DNA of 15,442 nucleotides from Burkholderiales bacterium UBA954 (GTDB taxonomy: Bacteria; Pseudomonadota; Gammaproteobacteria; Burkholderiales; Burkholderiaceae_A), in assembly GCA_002293155.1 (NCBI GenBank), contig DBCQ01000053.1:1-15442 (forward strand). The letters are read 5' to 3'. Both the position numbers and the translations under genes were made by a program. The notes under the pieces are model-generated. The model saw only the letters and a program-made list of their open reading frames with translations. It was not told the DNA's origin and did not search any database. This document shows, in pieces, positions 7,422 through 13,637 of the stretch (positions within the stretch are counted from its first letter, which is position 1; each line of letters starts with the position of its first letter).

Positions 7422-7440
7422 GAAACCGGCATATTCTTGA
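7418..7440. promoter_or_regulatory. Perfect 7-9-7 inverted repeat over the gap-arsJ promoter
   Basis: TCAAGAA (7418-7424) and TTCTTGA (7434-7440) are exact reverse complements separated by 9 bases. The repeat covers the second Pho half-site and the -10. It could be the operator of an arsenic-sensing repressor (ArsR family), but no arsR gene is in the window. Chance overlap with the Pho box is possible. Confidence 0.4.
7432..7437 (+). promoter_or_regulatory. -10 hexamer of the gap-arsJ promoter
   Basis: TATTCT matches TATAAT at four positions and lies 10 bp after the Pho box, which replaces the -35 in PhoB-activated promoters. Transcription would start near 7444, leaving a leader of about 60 bases to the GTG at 7505. 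Confidence 0.55.
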
Positions 7441-7504
7441 AACACGAAACAAAGTCCATGCTTGTTTATATCCGAGCCCAAATTCTACGAGAGAGGGATA
7501 CACC

Positions 7505-8548
7505 GTGCGAGTCGGTATTAACGGAATGGGCCGGATTGGCCGCCTGGCCCTCCGGGCCGCGTTTGGCGCGGCCAGTCGCCCCGATGAGGACCCCTATCGC
7601 TTAAATCGTCTTGATGTGGTGCACATCAACGAGTTAAAAGGCGGCATTGCGGCGACTGCCCACCTGCTTGAGTACGATAGTGTTCAGGGGCGGTGGCCTG
7701 CCGGTTTTGAATGCGAAGGCGAGAACACAATTCGCATCGATGGGCGTTCCGTGAAGTACACCGCCCATGGGTCACCAGCCGAGATTGCATGGGCCGATTC
7801 GGGAGTTGATCTGGTTTTAGAGTGCACGGGTAAGTTCCTCACTCCAGAGACCATTCAGGGCCACTTTGATCGCGGGGCTAAGCGGGTCATCGTTGCGGCA
7901 CCGGTAAAGGTGGGCAATGTTTTGAACATCGTCTTTGGGGTCAATCATGCGCTCTATGATCCCGCGGTCAATCGGCTCGTCACGGCTGCATCATGCACCA
8001 CAAACTGCCTTGCGCCAGTCGTGAAGGTTCTTCAAGAGTCCATTGGCATTCGGCACGGCCAGATCACAACCATTCATGACCCAACCAATACCAATCTCGT
8101 CGTGGACGCACCCCACAAAGACCTGCGTCGCGCGAGAAGCGCGATGCTGAGCCTCGCACCGACGACAACAGGCAGTGCAACAGCGATCGCATTGATTTAT
8201 CCCGAGCTAAAGGGCAAGCTCAATGGCCATGCGGTTCGCGCCCCTGTGCTCAACGCCTCGCTAACAGACTGTGTCTTTGAGCTCGCCCGCGAAACCACAG
8301 CGGAGGAGGTCAATGGGCTTTTTGCTCAGGCGGCCCGCGGTGGGCTGGCAGGGATCCTGGGCTATGAAACGAAGCCGCTCGTCAGCGCAGACTACGCGCG
8401 GGATACGCGCAGCGCCATCGTTGACGCTCTATCCACCATGGTGACGGATGGCACTTTGTTGAAGGTCTATGCCTGGTATGACAACGAGATGGGATACTCT
8501 TGTCGTATGGTTGATCTTGCGTGTTACATGGAATCCCGGGGTTTGTAG
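7505..8548 (+). CDS. gap: ArsJ-associated glyceraldehyde-3-phosphate dehydrogenase
   Basis: This 347-residue cytosolic dehydrogenase should use arsenate in place of phosphate to turn glyceraldehyde 3-phosphate plus NAD into the unstable 1-arseno-3-phosphoglycerate, the substrate of ArsJ. The N-terminal Rossmann motif [10 protein letters not shown] is at residues 4-13. The catalytic Cys164 is in [11 protein letters not shown], and the C-terminus has [25 protein letters not shown] at 40-47 and the arsJ gene right behind point to the ArsJ-associated subfamily rather than housekeeping GapA. The frame is open upstream to 7415, but homology begins at the GTG at 7505, which has AGGG (7494-7497) 7 bases before it. 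Residues about 21-36 form an insertion of roughly a dozen residues compared with the relatives I recall. Confidence 0.9.
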   Translation: MRVGINGMGRIGRLALRAAFGAASRPDEDPYRLNRLDVVHINELKGGIAATAHLLEYDSVQGRWPAGFECEGENTIRIDGRSVKYTAHGSPAEIAWADSGVDLVLECTGKFLTPETIQGHFDRGAKRVIVAAPVKVGNVLNIVFGVNHALYDPAVNRLVTAASCTTNCLAPVVKVLQESIGIRHGQITTIHDPTNTNLVVDAPHKDLRRARSAMLSLAPTTTGSATAIALIYPELKGKLNGHAVRAPVLNASLTDCVFELARETTAEEVNGLFAQAARGGLAGILGYETKPLVSADYARDTRSAIVDALSTMVTDGTLLKVYAWYDNEMGYSCRMVDLACYMESRGL

Positions 8549-9801
8549 TGCAATCGGCGAATGCCGCATCCACTGGGCTTAGACATTACGCAGTTGTAAC
8601 ATCGGCTTATTGGGGGTTCACGCTCACCGATGGTGCCCTGCGGATGTTGGTGCTCTTGCACTTCTACCGCTTAGGTTACTCTCCGTTTACGCTTGCATTT
8701 CTCTTTCTTCTCTACGAGTTCGCCGGCATTATTGCCAACCTCATTGGGGGCTGGCTCGCAACCCGATTCGGCATCACGCGGATGCTGACTGTTGGCTTAA
8801 TCACTCAGATCTGCGGCTTTCTTTTGCTCTCGGCCTTATCGCCCGATTGGAGTGTTGCTCTATCTGTCGCCTGGGTTGTGCTTGCGCAGGGTGTCTGTGG
8901 CGTAGCCAAGGATTTGACCAAAACGGCCAGTAAGTCTGCGATCAAGATTACCTCCGGAGAGGCCTCGGGAAGGCTCTTTCATTGGGTTGCCTGGTTCACG
9001 GGCAGTAAAAATGCAATGAAGGGTATCGGATTTTTTCTGGGCGGCTTTATGCTTGACCAGATGGGATTTCGTGGCGCCCTGTGGAGTATGGCGGGGCTGC
9101 TCGGGCTCATCCTGATTGGGGTGGTGGCCAGCCTTCCGCCGATGATTGGAAAAAGTCGAGCCTCACGAAGTGTCCGAGAGTTATTCTCGAAGAGTAGGCC
9201 CATCAACCTATTGGCGGCTGCCCGAATCGGTTTATTTGGCGCGCGGGATGTCTGGTTTGTGGTTGGTGTGCCCGTGTTTCTCTATGCCTCGGGTTGGACG
9301 TTCACCATGGTGGGGGGATTTCTAGCGGCATGGACAATCGCTTATGGAGTTGTGCAGGCAATCGCTCCGCAGCTGGTTAAGCGCAGCAGTGATGGCTTGA
9401 GTCAAGAGGTACCGGCCGCTCGTTGGTGGTCGGCTGTCGCTGCGTTAATTCCAGTCGGTCTAGCGTTTGCTGTGGCGATGGAGCCGGCCCAACTCGAGTG
9501 GATTATTGTGGGCGGGCTTAGCCTCTTTGGAGTTGCATTCGCAGTGAACTCATCGGTTCATTCCTATCTCATTCTTGCGTATGCGGGCAGCGAAAAGGCG
9601 GCCGAGGATGTTGGGTTTTACTACGCTGCGAATGCAGCAGGGCGCTTTATCGGAACCCTGTTATCGGGGCTTCTTTATCAGTGGGGCGGCCTTGGTTATG
9701 CGCTGATGGGTTCGGCCGTGCTGTTAACGATATGCTGGAGTTTTACCCTTGCGTTGCCAGGCGCGCGGGTGGCACAGCCTGTCGTTAAGCGCTCGGAATA
9801 A
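8548..9801 (+). CDS. arsJ: Organoarsenical efflux MFS transporter ArsJ
   Basis: This 417-residue major facilitator protein with about 12 hydrophobic helices should export 1-arseno-3-phosphoglycerate across the inner membrane. Outside the cell the compound breaks down to arsenate, so the pair acts as an arsenate pump. The N-terminal block from HYAVVTSAYWGFTLTDGALR (about residues 13-32), followed by MLVLLHFYRLGYSP and FLFLLYEFAGI, is characteristic of ArsJ. Its start is inferred: the GTG at 8548 overlaps the gap stop by one base (TAGTG), giving tight coupling. An in-frame GTG at 8521 inside gap would add nine residues. Its last 17 bases overlap, tail to tail, the end of the ykgJ-like gene. Confidence 0.92.
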   Translation: MQSANAASTGLRHYAVVTSAYWGFTLTDGALRMLVLLHFYRLGYSPFTLAFLFLLYEFAGIIANLIGGWLATRFGITRMLTVGLITQICGFLLLSALSPDWSVALSVAWVVLAQGVCGVAKDLTKTASKSAIKITSGEASGRLFHWVAWFTGSKNAMKGIGFFLGGFMLDQMGFRGALWSMAGLLGLILIGVVASLPPMIGKSRASRSVRELFSKSRPINLLAAARIGLFGARDVWFVVGVPVFLYASGWTFTMVGGFLAAWTIAYGVVQAIAPQLVKRSSDGLSQEVPAARWWSAVAALIPVGLAFAVAMEPAQLEWIIVGGLSLFGVAFAVNSSVHSYLILAYAGSEKAAEDVGFYYAANAAGRFIGTLLSGLLYQWGGLGYALMGSAVLLTICWSFTLALPGARVAQPVVKRSE

Positions 9802-10174
9802 ATTCCTTGTCGCCTTGGTGTTTGCGTTCAAACTTTAAGAAGTTGTAATACCCGCAGGTCTTACCGTCGGGGTATTCGCGGCAAACACTTGGCCGTGCGG
9901 CATAGATTGTGCAGCGGCGCTCATCCTGATCAAAAAACTGGCAGATGGTGGCGTAGACGGTGTCTTTGCGGTGCTTCAAGATATTCTCAACTGTACCGGC
10001 ATCCTCCTCACCCTCTTCGACCGTGTACTGGGTGATGAATTTTTTCCAGGCGGCTGCCTCTGTAATTTCGAAGTGCTCGGCCAAGCGGCGAACATCCTTC
10101 TTGGTTACCGAGATGCGCGGGTAGCTACAGCAGTATCCTGGGCATTTGCTACAGTCGTACTTCACTTTAGACAT
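9785..10174 (-). CDS. YkgJ-family cysteine cluster protein
   Basis: This 129-residue protein has eight cysteines in the pattern of the YkgJ / CxxxCxxCC family, thought to bind zinc or iron-sulfur. They are Cys8, 11, 15 and 16 in CSKCPGYCC, then Cys78, 88, 98 and 107 in the C-terminal half. The segment CTIYAARPSVCREYPDGKTC is a family hallmark. No signal peptide or membrane segment is seen, so it should be cytosolic. The start is ATG at 10174 with only a weak GGA upstream. Its 3' end overlaps arsJ by 17 bp in convergent orientation, and it is divergent from rpiA with a 37-bp gap. The biochemical role of the family is poorly defined, and I see no evidence that links it to arsenic beyond position. 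Confidence 0.88.
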   Translation of the reverse strand: MSKVKYDCSKCPGYCCSYPRISVTKKDVRRLAEHFEITEAAAWKKFITQYTVEEGEEDAGTVENILKHRKDTVYATICQFFDQDERRCTIYAARPSVCREYPDGKTCGYYNFLKFERKHQGDKEFIPSA

Positions 10175-10211
10175 GGCACAATTCCGTAATTAACAACGAT
10201 CCCTGCATTGT

Positions 10212-10886
10212 ATGCCGAACTCTGATCAGAACGCCTTGAAAATCGCGGTTGCGCGCGCCGCTGTGGCGGAGGTCGCGCAGGGGATGATTCTGGGTGTTGG
10301 CACGGGCTCGACAGTCGATTGCTTTATCGATGCGCTCGCCGAAGCCGGCGTGTCGCTAAAGGGGGCAATATCAAGCTCGGTTCGCAGCGCCAATCGGCTT
10401 GCGGCCCTGGGCTATCCCATCATGGAGCTTGATGATCTCGCTGGTCCAATCGATCTCTACATTGATGGCGCCGATGAGATTGATCCCAACCTCTGCATGA
10501 TCAAGGGGGGCGGTGCGGCGCTTACCCAAGAGAAAATTGTTGCCAGTGCGGCAAAGCGGTTTGTCTGTATCGTGGATTCCTCAAAGCAGGTGGAAACACT
10601 GGGCCGTTTCCCCCTTCCCATTGAGGTCATCGAGAAGGCTATTAAGCCGGTGACCTGGGCAATTCAGGCGATGGGTGGTGAGCCCAGGCGGCGCGCTGGG
10701 GTGTTAACGGATAACGGGCATCCGATTCTGGATGTCCTTGGCCTGGCGATCACTGATCCGGTCGCTCTAGAGCGCGCACTTAATCAGATTCCGGGGGTGG
10801 TCACCAATGGGATATTTGCGCTGCGGCGGGCGGATCTAGCCCTAGTTGCAACGCCACAAGGGGTCGTCCGCCTGCAACATAATTGA
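10212..10886 (+). CDS. rpiA: Ribose-5-phosphate isomerase A
   Basis: This 224-residue enzyme interconverts ribose 5-phosphate and ribulose 5-phosphate in the pentose phosphate pathway and so feeds PRPP synthesis. The phosphate-binding GTGST is at residues 30-34. DGADEID (85-91) and KGGGAALTQEK (98-108) supply the catalytic set: Asp85, Asp88, Lys98 and Glu107, each four positions beyond the E. coli counterparts. Length is close to the usual 219-230. No obvious Shine-Dalgarno precedes the ATG at 10212, which may be weakly translated or leaderless. phoU follows after 48 bp in the same direction. Confidence 0.96.
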   Translation: MPNSDQNALKIAVARAAVAEVAQGMILGVGTGSTVDCFIDALAEAGVSLKGAISSSVRSANRLAALGYPIMELDDLAGPIDLYIDGADEIDPNLCMIKGGGAALTQEKIVASAAKRFVCIVDSSKQVETLGRFPLPIEVIEKAIKPVTWAIQAMGGEPRRRAGVLTDNGHPILDVLGLAITDPVALERALNQIPGVVTNGIFALRRADLALVATPQGVVRLQHN

Positions 10887-10934
10887 AACACGACCGCTGT
10901 ACACTCAAGCATTCTCATTTTGCCGGGTCCTGCC

Positions 10935-11636
10935 ATGCTGACGCACACCTCAAAAGAATTTGATAAAGAACTCGAGGCAATTCGCACCAACGTTCTCGAG
11001 CTGGGCGGCCTCGTTGAAGGCATGATCAAAAGTGCAATTCAGGGCCTCGAGGAGGCTGATATCGCGCTTCTGAAGGATGTCCTTCAGCGGGAGAAACAGG
11101 TCAATCGTCTTGAAGTGGAGATCGATGATCAATGTAACCATATTATTGCCCGTCGTCAGCCCACTGCGTTTGATCTTCGATTCGTTCTAACCTGCATGAA
11201 GATGATTCGTGATCTCGAGCGTATCGGTGATGAGGCTGAGAAAATTGCCCGGATGGCGCTCTTCATTCACGAAAGTAATGCCCGGTTCACGCCCCGGATT
11301 GAGCTCTCGAGCATGTATGGTGTGGTGATGAAAATGATGCGGCAGTCTCTGGATGGGTTTGCCAGAAACGATTCGTCAAGCCTGCCCGATGTGATCCGCG
11401 AAGATATTAGCGTGGATGATCAGTTTAGAAACACGCTGCGGCTTTTGATCAGCTACATGATCGAGGATTCGCGAACCATTTCACGATCAATTGATCTACT
11501 GTTTATTGCCAAGGCGCTCGAGCGTATCGGCGACCATTCCAAGAACATGTCGGAGCACGTTGTGTATATGGTCAAGGGTAAAGATATCCGCCATCAGGAT
11601 ATTGACGACGCCGAAAAACAGGTTCAGGCCAGCTAA
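10935..11636 (+). CDS. phoU: Phosphate signalling complex protein PhoU
   Basis: This 233-residue all-helical peripheral protein links the Pst transporter to the PhoR kinase and keeps PhoB inactive when phosphate is plentiful. The two three-helix bundles each carry the family's metal-binding motif: DLERIGDEAEKIARMA in the first half and ALERIGDHSKNMSEHV in the second. I took the ATG at 10935, which gives the family-like N-terminus MLTHTSKEFDKEL. A TTG at 10920 would add five residues. It follows rpiA by 48 bp, so it may be co-transcribed or have its own promoter; no Pho box was seen before it. In many relatives it directly follows pstB. Confidence 0.95.
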   Translation: MLTHTSKEFDKELEAIRTNVLELGGLVEGMIKSAIQGLEEADIALLKDVLQREKQVNRLEVEIDDQCNHIIARRQPTAFDLRFVLTCMKMIRDLERIGDEAEKIARMALFIHESNARFTPRIELSSMYGVVMKMMRQSLDGFARNDSSSLPDVIREDISVDDQFRNTLRLLISYMIEDSRTISRSIDLLFIAKALERIGDHSKNMSEHVVYMVKGKDIRHQDIDDAEKQVQAS

Positions 11637-11642
11637 GGTTTT

Positions 11643-11921
11643 CTAAGAAGCTTTGGAGGGGGGTACGAAGCCGGACGCCGTATCGGCCCCGGAACCCCAG
11701 AAATGGTTCTCAAGCTGCTGGGCGAGGTATTTCCGTGCCTTGGGGTCTGATAGGTTCAGCCGATATTCATTGACCAGCATCGTCTGATGCTTAAGCCAAT
11801 CCTGCCACGCCTGCTTCGACACTGATTCCCAGAGCTTTTTGCCCATCTCGCCGGGGACCGGGGGGAAGTCAAGACCATCGGCCTCTTTGCCAAGTTTGAT
11901 GCATTGAACGGTGCGTGCCAT
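11643..11921 (-). CDS. yggX: Probable Fe(2+)-trafficking / oxidative damage protection protein YggX
   Basis: This 92-residue cytosolic protein matches YggX closely in length (91 in E. coli) and sequence. Recognisable blocks are [20 protein letters not shown] at the start, [17 protein letters not shown] in the middle, and the conserved [17 protein letters not shown]. The family protects iron-sulfur clusters from oxidants and is proposed to move iron. The frame is open upstream to 12092, but homology starts at the ATG at 11921, where no Shine-Dalgarno is visible. It converges on phoU with a 6-bp gap and is divergent from the TRAP operon. Confidence 0.95.
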   Translation of the reverse strand: MARTVQCIKLGKEADGLDFPPVPGEMGKKLWESVSKQAWQDWLKHQTMLVNEYRLNLSDPKARKYLAQQLENHFWGSGADTASGFVPPSKAS

Positions 11922-11928
11922 TGTCAAA

Positions 11929-11937
11929 TTATGCCAT
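11929..11937 (-). promoter_or_regulatory. Candidate extended -10 promoter for yggX
   Basis: On the minus strand this reads TGGCATAAT: CATAAT matches the -10 at five of six bases and has a TGn extension. No -35 is visible. Transcription would start at about 11922, virtually at the yggX ATG, implying a leaderless or nearly leaderless mRNA. Confidence 0.3.
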
Positions 11938-11973
11938 GTGCCGCAATGCGCCATGCGAGCCGCCTCGAATTCG

Positions 11974-12015
11974 CCCCCGACGGGAGGGGGATTTCCCCGA
12001 GTGTGATTTTCGGGG
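11974..12015 (+). other. dctP leader segment with mutually exclusive hairpins
   Basis: Four tracts can pair in alternative ways: CCCCC (11974-11978), GGGGG (11986-11990), CCCCGA (11995-12000) and TCGGGG (12010-12015). Tract 1 can pair with 2, 2 with 3 (GGGG-ATTT-CCCC) and 3 with 4 (9-base loop). This resembles attenuator or riboswitch logic upstream of dctP, although no T-run follows the last stem. It matches no riboswitch class I know. Whether it is transcribed is unknown because no promoter was identified. Confidence 0.35.
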
Positions 12016-12050
12016 TTCTGCAAGATCATCCGAAAGCATTCGTCAACTAC

Positions 12051-12061
12051 AGGAGACTCCT
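12051..12061 (+). promoter_or_regulatory. Self-complementary Shine-Dalgarno of dctP
   Basis: AGGAG (12051-12055) is followed after one base by CTCCT (12057-12061), then the ATG at 12063 (spacing 7 from AGGAG). AGGA can pair with TCCT around a 3-base loop and partly hide the ribosome binding site. The Shine-Dalgarno fixes the dctP start; the masking effect is inferred. Confidence 0.5.
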
Positions 12062-12062
12062 T

Positions 12063-13067
12063 ATGAAGTTCAATCGTCGCGGTGCCCTGCACCTCGCAGC
12101 AGGGCTGCTATCTGCCAGCCTTTTTGCCGCCCCTTTGGCCGCCCAAGAGATCAAGGTTTCCCATCAGTGGAAAGCCAATTCGGATGGCCGTGATGTGGCT
12201 GCTCGGCTTTTTATCGATGAAGTCAATAAGAAGGATCCTAGCCTCAAGTTCCGTATTTATCCCAGCTCATCGCTGGGAATCAAGCCGGTCGCCCAGCTTG
12301 ACGCTCTTCAAAATGGAACTCTCGAGATGGCCATTTTCCCAATGTCGTATGCAGTGGGCAAGGCCAAGGAGTTTTCAGGCGTCATTCTCCCGGGAGCTAT
12401 TCCGAATCTTGATTTCGCGATGCGCCTAAAGAAGACGCCCTATTATCAGAAGATTCAGCAGCTCTCAGAGAAGAACGGCTTTCGGATCATCACTTGGTGG
12501 TGGACGCCAGGTGGTTTTGCGACAAAGAATAAATTAATTACCGGGCCTGCGAGCGTTTCGGGCGAGAAGATGCGCGCAGCCGATCCAACCTTTGAATCGA
12601 TGTTGAAGGCTGCCGGCGCATCTGTGTCCGCAATGGCCTCCAGCGAGATTTATTCGGCACTGCAGTCGGGGGTCCTCACCGGTGCATTAACTTCCGCGGA
12701 GACGTTTGTAAGTGGTCGTCTTTATGAGCAGACCAAGATGGCAACTGTCCCTGGCGATCAGACCTTATGGATGCTTTTACAGCCTCTGGTCATGTCAAAC
12801 CAAGCCTACGCAAAACTAACGCCCGCTCAGAAAAAGATATTTGAAGAAGCCGCTGACAAGAGCGACGCATTTTTCTTGGCTGAGCAGCGTAAGGCGGTGG
12901 ATGAGATGGTGGCCGCTTACAAAAAGGCGGGGGGCCAGACCCATGTCTTAAGCAAGGCAGAGTTTGATCAGTGGATTGAGCTTGCCAAGAAGACCGCCTA
13001 CCCTGAGTATGCGGCGATTTCACCGCTTGCGAAATCCATCTTGGAAGACCTTCAAAAGGCGAAGTAA
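12063..13067 (+). CDS. dctP: TRAP transporter substrate-binding protein DctP
   Basis: This 334-residue periplasmic binding protein belongs to a tripartite ATP-independent transporter, which uses an ion gradient. An N-terminal signal peptide of about 27 residues ends in an Ala-rich PLAAQ site; it begins NRRGAL, so Tat export is possible but weakly supported. Mature protein starts near [16 protein letters not shown]. The DctP hallmark [20 protein letters not shown] carries the arginine expected to bind the substrate carboxylate, followed by [20 protein letters not shown]. The frame is open upstream to 11904, but the AGGAG before 12063 and the signal peptide decide the start. It is followed by a terminator-like hairpin and then dctQ and dctM. 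Substrate is unknown; an organic acid is typical of the family. Confidence 0.93.
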   Translation: MKFNRRGALHLAAGLLSASLFAAPLAAQEIKVSHQWKANSDGRDVAARLFIDEVNKKDPSLKFRIYPSSSLGIKPVAQLDALQNGTLEMAIFPMSYAVGKAKEFSGVILPGAIPNLDFAMRLKKTPYYQKIQQLSEKNGFRIITWWWTPGGFATKNKLITGPASVSGEKMRAADPTFESMLKAAGASVSAMASSEIYSALQSGVLTGALTSAETFVSGRLYEQTKMATVPGDQTLWMLLQPLVMSNQAYAKLTPAQKKIFEEAADKSDAFFLAEQRKAVDEMVAAYKKAGGQTHVLSKAEFDQWIELAKKTAYPEYAAISPLAKSILEDLQKAK

Positions 13068-13082
13068 TTTTTTTGTGGTGGG

Positions 13083-13120
13083 TCCCGGCGGGTATATGGC
13101 CCGTCGGGATTTTCTTTATT
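13083..13120 (+). terminator. Rho-independent terminator-like hairpin between dctP and dctQ
   Basis: A 9-bp stem of CCCGGCGGG (13084-13092) and CCCGTCGGG (13100-13108), with one G-T pair, encloses the loop TATATGG. A flanking T13083-A13109 pair can extend it, and a T-rich tail (TTTTCTTTATT) follows. It has all features of an intrinsic terminator yet lies inside the operon, so it probably terminates part of the transcription and gives more binding protein than permease. Confidence 0.75.
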
Positions 13121-13136
13121 GCCGGATGGTATTCAT

Positions 13137-13637
13137 ATGCGTTATTTTTCGTTATTTATGTCAAGGGTCTCGAAAGTCTGCGCTATTGTTGCCTCCGTGC
13201 TGCTTGCCCTTGCAGCCGTCGTGATTGTGTGGATGGTCACCACCCGTACAATGGGAAACTCCACCTCCTGGGAGTTGGAGCTATCAATCTTTCTGATGGT
13301 CGCGAGCTTATTTTTCGCCTCGCCCTATACCTTGCTGACGAAAGGCCATGTTGGCGTCGATCTGCTTGGCCACTATATGTCGAAAAGCGCCGCCAAGCAG
13401 CTTGAACTGATCGCAACCATTCTAGGTTTGTGCGTTTGTATTTTCCTGACTTGGATTTGTTTTGAGTTTGCGGTGGAGTCGTTCCTAAAGGGCGAGCGTA
13501 CCGAAAGTATGTGGGGGCCGCCGAAGTGGCCACTTTATGCCACGATGCCGATTGGTTTTGGCCTTACCGTTCTGCAGTACATCGCAATCATCTCGGATCG
13601 CCATACCCAATCATCAGCGGAGGTGCCCTATGTCTGA
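13137..13637 (+). CDS. dctQ: TRAP transporter small permease DctQ
   Basis: This 166-residue inner-membrane protein has four hydrophobic segments, as usual for the small TRAP subunit. The segment TWELELS-like (NSTSWELELSIFLMVASLFF, about residues 42-61) and TKGHVGVDLL just after are family landmarks, and the helical end has KWPLYATMPIGFGLTVLQ. The ATG at 13137 is preceded by GGATGG; a later ATG at 13158 is possible, and a TTG at 13119 lies in the terminator tail and is unlikely. It overlaps dctM by 8 bases. Confidence 0.92.
   Translation: MRYFSLFMSRVSKVCAIVASVLLALAAVVIVWMVTTRTMGNSTSWELELSIFLMVASLFFASPYTLLTKGHVGVDLLGHYMSKSAAKQLELIATILGLCVCIFLTWICFEFAVESFLKGERTESMWGPPKWPLYATMPIGFGLTVLQYIAIISDRHTQSSAEVPYV

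Noticed and set aside
7242..7604. Plus-strand open frame of 120 codons over tRNA-His and the start of gap
   Set aside because: It reads through a tRNA, the promoter region and gap in the wrong frame; the gap frame has clear homology.
7382..9801. Gap-arsJ as a mobile island integrated at tRNA-His
   Set aside because: No integrase and no copy of the tRNA-His 3' end were seen on the far side, so integration is not supported.
10883..10905. Sigma-70 promoter for phoU from TTGAAA and TACACT
   Set aside because: The spacer is only 11 bp, so the two hexamers cannot work together.
11921..11937. Second Pho box (TTGTCAA then ATGCCAT) between yggX and dctP
   Set aside because: The half-sites are 10 bp apart, not 11, and the second is weak; it also coincides with the yggX start.
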